A DNA stretch of 64,000 nucleotides. It comes from Sphagnum compactum (lineage: Eukaryota; Bryophyta; Sphagnopsida; Sphagnales). The notes below the pieces were generated by a model. The model searched no databases. It had not been told where the DNA came from and saw only the letters and a list, made by a program, of their open reading frames with translations. Positions 1 through 11,465 of the stretch are shown here, in pieces (the first letter of the stretch is position 1; the number at the start of each line of letters is the position of its first letter). Made by a program: the position numbers and the translations under genes. The stretch lies in the NCBI GenBank assembly GCA_965153455.1, contig OZ234504.1, positions 10,602,001 to 10,666,000 on the forward strand, written 5' to 3'.

Positions 1-101
1 TTGCGATAATTTGGTACTTCAGCATTTTAGTGCGGGGTATTCTTTCCTCCGTCAGGTCAAAGAGTATACTCAAGGATTTGAGTTTGATTCCCACAGTTTA
101 G

Positions 102-236
102 CAGCTCTTTGCTCACAATGAGGACCTGGATGTGAGACAGGAGGTGATGAAGAAGAACCAGTTTCTCAAGCTCCAGATTGACCAGTTGCGAAACCTAATT
201 GCTGACATTTCAATGTGGCAGTCCCAAAGTCTTTAG
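102..236 (+). CDS. Possible 3'-terminal exon of a gene running off the left edge (unrecognised, coiled-coil-like)
   Basis: A 44-codon open stretch begins right after a plausible splice acceptor (TTTAG before CAG at 102) and ends at TAG 234-236. The peptide is charged and Leu/Gln-rich (for example NEDLDVRQEVMKK, then LKLQIDQLRNLIADI), with a heptad-like pattern that suggests a coiled coil. An in-frame TAG lies just upstream at 99-101, so the exon cannot extend left without splicing. The same frame continues past the stop with only one more stop before about 580, which could be 3'UTR or a decayed coding tail. I do not recognise the family, and the rest of the gene, if real, lies upstream of the window. 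Confidence 0.35.
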   Translation, partial: QLFAHNEDLDVRQEVMKKNQFLKLQIDQLRNLIADISMWQSQSL

Positions 237-2640
237 TCATCAGAAGCTATTGGACAGTCCAATGAATTTAGTCAGTGAGAGACCATCTCTAGACATCATT
301 TTGCCTCCCTCAATTTGCAGTGTCAACCCCTCCACCTTCTTAGATTTCCACTAGTCTTTGTCCACTCTTCTACCCAGGAATGGGAGTGGGATGGGGTAGG
401 TTCACTTGGTGCTTTCAATAGGTCTCAGAACAGTTATGAGATAGACTTATGTACTCTACATGACAATTCTATGAAAATGACTGATGAGCTCTTTCACTTA
501 TACTGCAAATGCAGAACATGTCAGGAGGACTCCTTTTGGTTGCAGGATGTCTGTGTGCCTAATGCATTTTTCAATATGCCATAGTTGTAATGTTCATTGT
601 CAGTCGCTTAGTTCCAATGTGTTGAGATCCAAAAGAGCCGCATTGTTGGCAACCCTCTGTTTGTATGGCTGACCTATTGGCCTCATTGTTTGTCCTTCTG
701 TGTCAAATTTACTCCAGTGTTGGAGACTGTGGTGCATTCCACAATGAAGGCTGCAATCTTAATTTCACTTGGTGTTGAGTTCTGTGAGTACAACCAGTCT
801 GTTGGAGCTTTTTTGTTGGTGAGGCTGGTGGAATCATCAGGGTGCCAAGTAATTGAAGGTTCTTTAATTGAATTGCTATGTTCACATCTTTATGGTCATG
901 GTGACGTGAAACTCACACCTCTCATATTTCACCAGATCTGTTTCTTGGGTGATCAGAATGTCTTCCCTCTTTTGTCTACAGCCTCAGATATCAAATTTGA
1001 ATATTCATGGATATGTTCGGTATTGCAAAAGCTACTACAACCACAACCTTGTTGCTGAAGGAATGAGTATTAAACCTGAAATCATGTGTTCCTGTAATTT
1101 GAAATTTCTGATTCATTCTGGACAACCTCCTTTGATTTGGAACCTATCTATAGTTTGGAATAGGGAATCTCCCAGTAACTGCCCGAGATTCATTTTCAGA
1201 TGTATAGGTGGAGTGGTTTGATGGTTGAGGAAAGCACTGCATCAACTTCAAACTCTGCATGCAATGTCTGCTGCTAAGCAAGTGTTCCAGATGGAACATA
1301 ATCAAGCAAATCTGAGATCTTTTGCAGTCATGGAAGAGGCAAGCAAAAATTCTAAGATGACCTGCAAATCAATCACATGACCTTCCCATTGTCTTGATTG
1401 AAATCTGGTGAATTTTAAGCATATTGTGGTACAGACTACACTAGGAGAAATCAAATAAGGTGTGCAGAAGGAGAGGGGATGACTTCAAATAGCTTCTTCA
1501 CTTTTGTTGATGTGCTGAATAAATCTTCACATTCATAAGCATCCAAGGAAGGTTGTTGTCTTGAACAGAATCTGATGTTTTTGTCAGTTACTGCCTTGTT
1601 GACAGGCACACCAATATGGTAGCATCGCACTGAGGCCACAGAAGATTTAGAAATGCACTACAATTCGAGAAATGATTGCATAGAAATTTGTGGCAATTGA
1701 AAGCCAATAGCCTGAGTTAAAGTGTAGACAATGATACATCAATTTTAGATTTACTGACTCAATCTTTTACTTCAATCTATTATGCTATATTTTTTGTTAG
1801 TTTTATAGGATTTATCCTCCTTATGTCCATGACTTGTTCATCTTATGTTTCTTGTGCTTCGACAACTTCATTTTGAGCTTCAGGGTAGCAACTACATCCA
1901 TTAGGGCTAGCGCTTTCTCAATGCTAAGGTGTTATGAAATGGTGCTTCCTCAAAGGTGCTATTGAAGCTTGTGTCCTCGTTTTGTTGCAACTTGAAATAC
2001 TCCTCAGCTTCGTTTGACACTAGGGACAACTCGAGCATTGTAAAAGTGGTTTTCTAACATTGATGTTTTTCTTCAAGAGGTGGCCATGTTGGGTGTGGTT
2101 CTTGCTTGAGCCCTTTGCAAGGTGCATTCCTTGATCTTACAGTTACAACAACTGGTGTTTGACTCTGTGGCTTTCACCAGTCTCAGGAGTCAGGAGTCAG
2201 CTTCCGGCAAAAAAATGCTGGGCCAAAACCATTTTGTCGAGCCAAACTGTCATGTTTTGACTTTTCTTCATCCGATTTTCTTTTGCAGGGCCACAGACAG
2301 CGCCTGTAGAACTGCTCTGAGGCCCTTGACCAAGGGCATTACTAGAATTGAGCTCACAATTGACTACCAGCTTATGGGAAGCCTTCTTCGGGTTACGCCC
2401 TCCACCCTATATACATTTCATCTTCTTCACATTAGAGGAGCCAGCACTTAATGAAAAGATTTGACAAAATAAAATTGCAACATATTCCTTCCGTTTAACC
2501 CAATCATTGCGCCAGCCAGTTCCCTATCCACTTCTATGTGGCCAATCAAGCTTCAACTCTGTATGGCTCTTTCGACCGTCCGATTACCTGACACTTCAAC
2601 GTTTGCTGCAAATCCGACCGTATGAAATAAGTGGCCCCCA
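237..2640. other. Intergenic stretch, no gene recognised
   Basis: There are only short open frames here (90-120 codons at 315-584, 690-1058 and 2122-2451) with no motif I recognise. The frame 315-584 is the same frame as the exon at 102-236. The last few hundred bases are the presumed promoter and 5'UTR of the glutamine synthetase gene; TATATA occurs at about 2409, but no promoter element can be assigned with confidence. Confidence 0.5.
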
Positions 2641-2868
2641 GTGAAGAACCTAACTAGGGTTGTGAGAGCGACACCGCGGTTAAGTCACAGTATCTCTGGT
2701 CTAGCAGCTGCTCCCAATTTTTTGTCCTTTTGGTTTTCTGATGATATGTGTGGTCTGTTTCTGGCTGCGTTGTTTTGAGTCTGTTTGCGTGCTTTATCCT
2801 TACGAAGACCCAGTACTGTTTCTTTGCCTCCTCCGAGCAGGAGGGGTCTTCTTCTTCCGGAGAAGATC

Positions 2869-5800
2869 ATGGCCAACGCTGTTATGCCCGTCGCTCAAGT
2901 CACGCTTTCGCAATCTGTTTCTTCCACGGAGCTGCTGCAGACCACCTCCTCCGCGAGGGTTCGGAGAACCGTGACCCCTTTGTCGTCATTCGGACAGGTT
3001 ACGTACCATGGGAATACACCAAATCTGTTTTTGAAATGTGACGGATCTGAAGTTTCTTCCTTCCTCTCAAGCAGCATTCAAATGTAGCAGCGTCTGTGAA
3101 AGGTTTTGACTAGTATATGTCTTTTAATCCTAGTTAGAAATTCGCTGTTGTATCCCACAATAAGAGATCACGATGCTTATGAAATTTTTTTCGCTGAAGC
3201 GTAGGCAGCAAGGCCAACAGTTGCTGGCTTCTTCGCCGACAATGAGTTCCGCAGCAGCCTCAAGATGACTAGAAGCACCCAAAGACAGGTACCATGGCCC
3301 CGTCTCACGTTACCACAAATAATGCAGGCAATTGCCACTACTTAGCTTACTCTCAGCTGATGAAGTGCAAGAAATGCACATTGTGCAGCAAAAATACGCA
3401 GTAATCCTCGCTTAGAGCATCCCTACCCACGCACTATAAGAGCAGGTTTTGGGAGTAGAACAATAAAAACTTGTTGGTTTGGTTCAGAAAAATGGTTTTG
3501 GTACAGCATATTTTCACAAGATGCGAGGGCTGGCAAAAGCCAATGCATAGTCTAAATCATGTTGTGGATTGGTTAGCTTGCTTGATTGGTCCCACGCCAG
3601 AGTCTCCCAGTGCTATTGATTGATCAGATTGTCTGATTGGTCCACTTGCTTTGCTATTAGTGGTCTCCTATTTTAAAGAGTCCCACTTTCAAGTTTATGG
3701 ATGAGGCTTGGGGTATGTACATAAGTAATAATGGATGTGAGAAATATTTATACAGGCCTAGATACTCAGTATGGGTGGGGATGCTCAAACATATTAAGTC
3801 AAAAAACCAAAGTCATGTCTATTTCATACTTGCAGGCCCACCACAGGCTGCAAGTAAATGCAGTGCAGAAGGCCGAATATATATGGATGGATGGGCAGGA
3901 GGGAAAGAAAGGTATCCACTTCAATGAAATGCGGTCCAAAACAAAAGTCATCCAAAATGACATTCCTCCCAGGTCACTAGATTTTCCTGACTGGTCCTTT
4001 GATGGCTCCAGGTACAGTACATGGTTTTGGTACTCAGATTTTGATACAAATTTGTCATAGACAATACCTTTCAGTGGTTTCAATTTACCAACAGATATTG
4101 TTGCACTATTGCAACATAGGATACAGCATGTTCACATTCTATATGTTGTAGATGTTTGATCTTTGACCATTAATACCAGTGATAGGTTCATATCCAATTT
4201 ATCCATGCATTCTCAATTGCATATGCTTCAAAAGATTGAGGTTGAAGACAGACCCATTGGATTACAATTATCCCAAAGAATGTAATGTGTTCCACATAAG
4301 CTCTTAGAATCTAGCTCACTTCATTTCCAGGTGAAGAATTGTGTGTAAGTGATTGAAAGATCTAAGACACAATTGCTGCTATTTTGAATGTCACAGCACA
4401 GGGCAAGCAGAAGGGCGATTCTCAGACTGTATCTTGAAACCTGTGTTCACATGTCCAGATCCAATTCGTGGGGACCCTCATGTATTTGTCCTCTGTGAGG
4501 TCTTAAACCCAGATGGGACTCCTCATGAAACCAATACCCGTCACCTCATAAAAAGTGTCTTGAGTCAGGATATACTGGATGAGGACACCCTCTTTGGTTT
4601 TGAGCAAGAGTATACCATGTTCAACAAGGCTGGTAAGGTTTATGGTTGGCCTGAGAGTGGCTTCCCACATCCCCAAGGTCCGTTCTACTGTGGAGTTGGC
4701 CTAGAAGCTGTCTATGGCCGATCCCTTGTGGAAGCCCACTTGGATGCATGTATCAAGGTATTCATTCCGGCTGTGTTTCAACTGTTCTCATAGACGCAAG
4801 ATCCCATGAAACAGTGTTCTGGTAAAGATTCATGTACAGTTCATGAAAGGTTCTGTTCCCTTTTCTAGATGATAAAGCATACTTATATACCGCTGGTCAA
4901 TGAAGTATGTAGGGCCTGTCACACATACACTGTGGACAGATCATCTTGCGCATCTTGCACCTCAATGTCTTTCCAGAACTGGGGTGTAATAGATATGTGT
5001 GATATCTGACACCATGCTTGGCAAACCAAAGATGACAGAATGTTAGTGCTCCAGATTGTTTTGCATCTACTCATTGTGTGTCCTGCTCAACTACAGGCTG
5101 GTTTGAAAATTAGTGGCATCAATGCAGAGGTGATGCCAGGGCAGTGGGAGTTCCAAATTGGCCCAGCAGGACCACTAGAAGTGGGTGATCATGTTATGAT
5201 TGCCCGCTGGTTGCTTCATCGCCTGGGTGAGGACTTTGGCATCACTGTAACTTTTGAGCCTAAGCCCATGGAGGGAGACTGGAATGGTGCAGGGGCCCAC
5301 ACTAACTACTCCACCAAGTCCATGAGAAAGGATGGTGGCATGAAGGCCATTGAGGCAGCAATTGAGAAGCTGTCAAAGAGGCATGGTGAACACATCCAAC
5401 AGTATGGACTTGGCAATGAGCGCCGTCTGACAGGTATGCTTTGCACCTTCTACTGCATATTTACTAGGGATACAGTTAGGTACTCATTGGTGCATTTGAT
5501 GTCCTCTTACTACATATCTGTATTCAACACAGTAGTGGACCGTCATCAGAAAATTTGTCACAAGCATCTCAGTTGGCTTCTGAGGTTTTCTTTTGCTTGT
5601 AGTTGCAAAAGATACCATTGCAAATGGCAGGACAAGGGCCAGAGTCATATGCACAAGTCTGGTATCTGAATTGAAACAAAGCATAACTAGTCAGCATCTT
5701 GTCCACAATCCAATCTCTATATGTTCATTCTCAACAGGTAAGCATGAAACTGCAAACATCAACACATTCAAGTCAGGTGTTGCTGATCGTGGTGCCTCCA

Positions 5801-5922
5801 TCCGCATCCCACTCCCTGTCTCTCTTGCTGGCAAAGGTTACTTGGAAGACAGACGGCCAGCAGCCAATGTTGACCCCTATGTTGTTGCACGCATGCTCAT
5901 AGAAACAACTCTGAAGAACTAG
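2869..5922 (+). CDS. GLN2: Glutamine synthetase, GSIIB class, probably plastid-targeted; five exons
   Basis: It makes glutamine from glutamate, ammonia and ATP. Exons inferred from GT/AG sites and frame: 2869-3083, 3847-4011, 4397-4757, 5097-5433 and 5738-5922, which join in phase to about 420 residues. Exon 1 (about 71 residues) is rich in Ser/Thr/Arg and poor in acidic residues, like a chloroplast transit peptide. The catalytic part starts near residue 81 (AEYIWMDG). WSFDGSS (about 121-127), [17 protein letters not shown] (about 256-266), the ATP-site block from [13 protein letters not shown] (His near 315), [15 protein letters not shown] and YLEDRRP are all present. The block [11 protein letters not shown] followed by [12 protein letters not shown] and [10 protein letters not shown] matches green-algal GSIIB (Chlamydomonas GLN2/GLN3) rather than the cytosolic/GS2 type of flowering plants. 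The exon 1 donor (AT|GTAGCA) and the exon 2 acceptor (3846/3847; 3835/3836 also possible) are the least certain joins. The other introns have good consensus and give an uninterrupted frame, so the gene looks functional. The symbol follows the algal name. Confidence 0.93.
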
Positions 5923-7087
5923 GGGGTTCTTCAAAAGACTGCTTCACAGGATGGAGATACAATGTCTGGTGAAGACAAGCATATTGTTTGGATGCAGGAT
6001 TCTCTAAGCTAGGGGGAAGGAGTACTAGCTTGTAACCCTTCTACAGTTTGAAAGTTATTCAGCAACATTCTTTGCATTGTGTTACCCAGTTTATAAGCAT
6101 AGAATTCAGTTGAGTGTTAACTGCTAAGTATTGAAATGAAGTGAGTTGAATCTCCTTTCGATAAATACCTTGTTGAATGCATGAGCCTGTGCCACAATCA
6201 TCTCATGTCCTTTGTAAGCCATGCATGATGAAGTGAGTGGCAAGGCTGATTGTGCCTTCTTTGATGACTGCCTTGTTAAACCTGTCAAGTAATCAGCTGT
6301 GTCCTTCATAACATGCACAAATCTAACTGGCCCTTGTGAAACCATGCTTCATACATCAATCAAGCTACTTGGCATCTTCTTCTGTGATGTCTCCAGCTGT
6401 TTGCAAATCTGGTCAAACATAATCAGACCCAATGCACTAAGAAGAAACATGCAAAAGCAGGTCCTCACATTGTCTGCTTCTCCATATACTGCCCAGATCT
6501 ATGCATCCTTTAACAACTGGGACAGATTAGAGAGTTAACTTACAATTCTCAAATACTCTAGCATCCATGCACACAGTGGATTTAGCTGAATCAACACCAA
6601 ATCTCTACCCTCTGCTCAATTGTAAAACTAAAATCTCCCTTCCTTTGAGCAGTTTTACCAAATGGTGAACCAGTTTTCACACATTGTCCACATTGAAAGT
6701 AAATTCTCAAGTCCACCACCATGGCATAAGTTTCAGTAATGACAAGGGAGAATATAACAACACTTTAGGACTAACCTAGTGTGTTAACAATCTTCAAAAA
6801 AACATGAAAAGGGTAATGGCCCCTTCTTTTCACTGTCACTATCAGCTTCTGAAGCAGTCCTGAGACAACTAACTTGTGCACCAATACTCAAAGCATAGGA
6901 GTAAACAGGTAATGACATGGAACTACATTACTCCAAGAGGAGGGAAGGATGTTGAAGAAAACCTATGGTTTCTTTTCCAACATATCTTCAGCATTTCTTC
7001 TACTTCCTTTCCTTCCTAGATTGTTAGTTCCTTAGGGTAAATTCTGACAAGGCAGTGCTACAGAAAATATAAGACAGATTGTTGGTC
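5923..7087. other. 3' flank of the glutamine synthetase gene and intergenic DNA
   Basis: This holds the probable 3'UTR (5923 to about 6200) and AT-rich DNA with short frames only. It lies between two converging genes: the plus-strand glutamine synthetase and the minus-strand gene ending at 7088. I see no further gene. Confidence 0.5.
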
Positions 7088-8825
7088 TCAGGCCAATCCT
7101 AATACCTTTCTCTTCTTGCTTGTCTGTGACTTGTCTGTTTCTTTGTCCCTGTCATTGTGTTTCTTCCCTGAACATATACACCAGTGACAAAAATCACAAA
7201 CAGGAAACTGGGAAGACACCCTCCTCCCGAACATAAAAGTAAAAACACAAGGGCTCATTGACAAAAGAGTACTCTGGAAACAAAAAGCTTTCTGACTTGA
7301 CAAAACCCTACAGTCCTCATCTGTGTCTCTGTAACTATAACACCATCCCTTGCACAGTGTTAATGGTCTGAATATCTACTATAGTCCAAAACAACAGTTT
7401 GAAAATAACACAACGAGAATGAGTGAGGCCATAACCTTATGACTGTCACTCGCACAGTGTCAGACCATCACCTTCATCATAAATAGTGGTGATGAGTTGC
7501 CATAAAGGTAGTGGTAATGGTATACATTGAGAAATTTTAAAAAATTATGTTCACATGTACTGAGAATATCTCAATACTTACAATTTGGGTCAACTTGAAA
7601 AAATGTAACAGGTAACCCAATAATAAGAGATTGGATATGTCAGGTCTGATAACATAACAGCAGGCATGAAAAAAAGAAAACCCAACTGTAAAGAAAGGAC
7701 AAAACAAGACCACAAAACACAAGTGAAGAGCAGTTAGAGTGACAGTGGCAGTCATACACATGTTCAGGGACCTTCACCAGCAGCACCTATGGTATTGACC
7801 ACCTTTCCAATATCCCCGCTAACTTCATCAGTTCCCAGCAACAGGTGGAGATCAACTTGGAAATTAACTGCAAGTAGCATGTTGCCATATAGAAAGGCAG
7901 AGGCAGGTGTTTGTAGCAAAGACAATTTCTGAATTTTGTACAACAGTACATCCCAAATTTCCTTCTGAAACAGAGACAATGCTTGTCAATGAAGAAGTAG
8001 TGAATGATACATCTTAGGGGAAGTTGCATCAGTTGTGCTTCAAAGTTGAATTAATTTTGCACAGTGAAGTCAAGAAATAAACAAATATATGGTTGGCCAC
8101 AGAGTCTATGGCTTAAGAACCATACAGTAAGAATGTTGTGACAAGAAATGACAACTTGCCACAGAATCCTCTGCCTAAGTACATCTAGATAGAAAGCATA
8201 ATCTGTATCCAGCAAGGAAATTGACATAAATCCAGACTATGCAGAAGGTATTATCATGCAGAAATGTAGCCCTGAAGTAGAAAAGCATGACCAAGGCAGC
8301 ATAAAACAGAAGCTAGAAGGTACCCTTTTTGAACTTCTCCCCCTTGTCAGCATTATTTGATCCTCGAGCCAATTTATTTGCTCGCTCTGCATCAAGTTGA
8401 GCTCAATATTCATGCATCAAATGAGCCTCAACATCTTCAAGCTCTCCCTGCCACTTTGCTCATCCTATATGATAACCACAAAATCAATCACAAAAGTAAC
8501 CACCCAGACTCCAGATTATTTTATTTTGGTGAAGTCTGGCTAATCTATCTTCAACAAACAGATGCCAGAGCTGAGAAATGCCTACTTACCAGGATGTCAA
8601 TGGTGCTAAGGAACTGATCCGAAAATAAGTTAAAACCAATAAAATGACATCCACACCTTCTGCTTTTGCTTCCATTCTTTCCATGTGACTGTATGGGATG
8701 TTTGAAGCCGGGCAAGTCGAGCTGCATGTCACTCTGGTGAATGGAATGATCTGTCCATCTGCGTCTCTCTTTGTCATTAGCTCTTCCTGCACTTGTCCCA
8801 GGAAAGCTCCATCTCCAAACCTAAC
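7088..8825 (-). CDS. Unrecognised minus-strand gene with at least three exons, Lys-rich C-terminus, one in-frame TGA
   Basis: Three exons join in phase on the minus strand: 8825-8657, 8458-8324 and 7167-7088, each bounded by AG/GT sites. The first reads VRFGDGAFLGQVQEELM then KRDADGQIIPFTRV and ends MERMEAKAE. The second reads KWQGELEDVEAHLMHEY, then TGA at 8405-8403, then AQLDAERANKLARG. The third is GKKHNDRDKETDKSQTSKKRK and ends in TGA at 7090-7088. The middle is a likely coiled coil and the tail a basic, probably nuclear-localising stretch. The two splice phases (1 into 2, twice) agree independently, which argues for a real gene. The in-frame TGA in a well-kept exon suggests a recent pseudogene, an unseen splice form, or an error. 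The start is not fixed: an ATG at 8907-8905 with a weak donor nine bases later would fit. Further exons may lie between 8323 and 7168 (an open frame sits at 7764-7979). I do not recognise the family. Confidence 0.5.
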
Positions 8826-9160
8826 CTGACCACACTATCCAACTCTCTCCTCTCTATACAATACCTAAAGTTTTCTATTGCAGGAGAGAGATTTGCACGG
8901 ACGCCATCGCTGCAAAAATTCCTCCTCCTTTCGATCCCTCGTTCTTCCGTGCACGCTGGTGAGAACCGATAAGGGCAGCTAATCACGATTAGCATCTCAT
9001 GAAATATTGTATCTATAATATCCGTAAAGTCATACCCAGTTGGGTCCCACTTTGACCACCTCTTTCGTCCCTTATTCCTTAATTAGAACGAGTGGTTGGT
9101 AACCCGTGGCTACGCCACTCCAGCCACCCCCAAGAAAAGGAGGGAGGACCCAAAAAAAAC
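8826..9160. other. Probable 5' region of the minus-strand gene
   Basis: It contains the candidate start codon (minus strand, 8907-8905) and presumed promoter of the minus-strand gene. Nothing else is recognisable. Confidence 0.3.
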
Positions 9161-9330
9161 GAAAAAAAAAAAAAAAAAAAAAACACCTCCCTTCACTCCC
9201 CCGTCCGGTCCTTTCCCGCCCGTCCCCCCCCTGCTGGCCCCCCCCCACCCCACCCCCCCCCCTGCTGGCCCGCCCCACCCCTGCTAGCCCCCCCCCACCC
9301 CTGCTGGCCCCCTCCCTGCTGCCGCTCAGT
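9161..9330. repeat. Poly-A tract followed by C-rich low-complexity DNA
   Basis: A run of 22 A (9162-9183) is followed by about 140 bp of C-rich DNA with repeated CCCCACCCCTGCTGGCC-like units (9186-9325). The minus strand therefore carries many runs of four or more G and could form G-quadruplexes. Open frames across it translate only to Pro/Lys-rich low-complexity peptide and are not genes. Confidence 0.85.
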
Positions 9331-9612
9331 AACTTCCTAACTGCCGCTCAGTAAAAAGTAACTTAGGTAAATTAGGTAACTTCGAAAAGGTAAAAACGGA
9401 CAGACGGACGCACGCACACCATGTTTGTAATTATATATAAGATTATCGTAAAGTCTTGGAATAGGGGTTGAATAGGGGTCCAAATTGGGAAAACCCAGGA
9501 TGGGATCCTCAAATTGAGTACATCAACTCCTTTTTTTTCACTCACGGGCTGCCCACGTAGGCTATGGGGGCTAGGTGTATGGGCTAGTGCTAGGGGCCTA
9601 TGGGTAATAGGT

Positions 9613-9945
9613 GATATTGGCTCTGGCTATGATTATTGATTTGTGGCTACTGGCTATTGTCTATGGCTATTGGCTATTTTTTTGGCTATTGCCTTTGACT
9701 ATTACCCTTGGCCATTGGTTTTTGGTTATGGTTATTAGTCATTTCCCTTGGTTATTGGCTTTCGATTTTGGCTATTGACTATTGACTATGGTCATTTAGT
9801 ACTAGCTATTGCCAAAGGCTATTGGCTATCTCCTTTGGCCATTGGATTTTTGGCTATTGGCTATTTCCCTTGGTCATTGGCTATTGTTATGGCTATTGGT
9901 TATTTTAGGGTTTATTTTGTTGAGGGGTTGGGTTTTGAAAGGTTA
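9613..9945. repeat. Degenerate GGCTATTG-type short tandem array
   Basis: The motif TTGGCTATTGGCTATT and close variants (GGCCATTGG, GACTATTAC, GGTTATTGG) recur about every 6-14 bases for roughly 330 bp. It is a decayed micro/minisatellite that merges into the TTTAGGG-rich satellite to its right. Confidence 0.8.
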
Positions 9946-10665
9946 AATATTAGGGTTTAAGTTTTGAAGTTTTAAGGTCAATTTTGAAGGTCTGAATTTG
10001 GGTTTAAGGGTCTATTTTTTTATTTAGGGTCTGGGGCTTTTAAGGTTTTTTAAATTTAGGGTTTAAAGTTAAGGTCTGAATTTTTTTTTTCTTTTAATCT
10101 TCATTTAGGGCTTGGGTCTTTTAGGGTTTATTTTTAGGGTTAGGGTTTAGGGTTACATTCTGATTTCCTTTTTCTCTTCCAATTTTTTTCATTTATGGTT
10201 TGGGGCTTTTAGGGTTTGTTTTTAAAATTAGGGTTTAAGGCTAAGGTCTGATTTATGTTTTCTCCTTCAATTTTTTCATTTAAGGTTTAGGGTTTGGGGC
10301 TTTTAGGTGTTTTAGGGTTAAGGTTTAGGGCTAGGGTTTGATTTTATTTTTCTCCTTCAATTTTTCATTTAGGGTTTAAGATTTGGGGCTTTTAGGGTAT
10401 TTTTTAGGGTTAGGGTTTAGGCTAGGGTCTCATTTTCTTTTTATCTTTCAATTCCTTCATTCAAGGTTTAGAGTTTGGGGCTTTTAAGGTTTACTTTTAG
10501 GGTTAGGGTGTAGGGCTAAGGTCTGATTTTCTTTTTATCTTTTAATTTCTTCCTTTAGGGTTTAGCATTTGGGGTTTTAAGGTCTATTTTAGGGTTAGGG
10601 TTTAGGGTTTGGGTCTATTTTTCTTCTTTTTTTTCAATTTTTTCATTTAGGGTTTAGGGGTAGGT
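9946..10665. repeat. About 90 bp tandem satellite built on TTTAGGG telomere-like motifs
   Basis: About seven monomers follow one another. A landmark TTCAATTTTTTCATTTAGG recurs near 10092, 10179, 10266, 10357, 10448, 10540 and 10633, a spacing of 87-93 bp. Each monomer then has GGTTTGGGGCTTTTAGGGTTT and one to three TTTAGGG/TTAGGG units, followed by a pyrimidine-rich TTCTTTTT stretch. TTTAGGG is the plant telomere repeat, but here it is degenerate and internal, so this is an interstitial telomere-like satellite and not a chromosome end. Confidence 0.85.
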
Positions 10666-10689
10666 TGAAAAACGAACTTTAAAATTACA

Positions 10690-11465
10690 TTTGAACATAT
10701 CAAGGGAGGTGCCAATTGTGTCAAGTAGGCCATGCAAGTTGACACTTGAACGACGCCTATTAAATTTCATATTGTAGATGAAACATGACAATGTCATGAT
10801 GTATGACACTTTCATGTGGAATTGGTCGAAATATATTTTGTGTGATGATCTAATTTTCATTACATATGCATTAGTCATGCACTTGTAAATAAAATTCAAT
10901 GGTTGACACCCAAAGAAATAATTGCCTTGGATACATAGTTGTAAGACCTATTAGGTTGTTTTGGGTTCATCAATGTCACTTTGATCAAGATCTGAAAATT
11001 ATGGAATGATGAACTACATAGGACCTGGTTTAACAATCAAAAGATCTATGCAATGAACATGGGTTGTTCATGTACATAAATGTCAATTATCTTAGATCTT
11101 ATCATGATGTGACCATTTTGCAGCATGCAAATGTCTACCAAAATTAGCGTCATTATTTCACTAATGGAGACGATTACTTTGAGTAATATCATGGGCAATC
11201 CAAGGTACATGGGTGAAGATATGTTCATTATGCTTAGGCTAAGGTGACAAGAAGTTGCCCCAAATGAAGATCGTGATGTAGTGTGAACGTTGAACAAAAT
11301 GCATGCATGTTTTAAAGTGCAGGTAAAATGGGGCATAGGTGGGTTGAAGAGAAAGTGGAGGTGTTTCATGAAGAGGTTTGATTCATCAAAACCAAAATAT
11401 TCACATTTGTTCCAAATGTAATTATCCTTGTTAATTTCTTACAAATGAAATATATGGACTTTAGC
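10690..11465 (+). pseudogene. PIF/Harbinger-like (DDE) transposase remnant
   Basis: On the plus strand, with several stops and frame changes, a DDE-type transposase can be followed: TPIKFHIVDETWQ near 10760, HFHVELVEIY near 10810, LWNDELHRTWF near 11010, NPRYMGEDMFIM near 11205, then WGIGGLKRKWRCFMKRFD near 11335 and SKPKYSHLF near 11390. The block GDPGYMGEDMFIM..EWGIGGLKRKW is what I know from Harbinger-type transposases of plants, where the last part holds the third catalytic acidic residue (here K rather than E before WGIGG). The ORFs on the opposite strand at 10654-10899 and 11046-11369 are shadows. It is clearly non-functional. Confidence 0.6.

Noticed and set aside
5484-5684. Minus-strand frame within the glutamine synthetase gene
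   Set aside because: It lies in intron 4 of the gene, between well-supported splice sites, and has no motif.
9072-9354. Overlapping Pro- and Lys-rich open frames on both strands
   Set aside because: They only translate the poly-A and C-rich low-complexity tract.
9946-10665. A true chromosome end, because of the TTTAGGG motifs
   Set aside because: The repeats are degenerate, arranged in 90 bp monomers, and flanked by long unique and transposon sequence on both sides.
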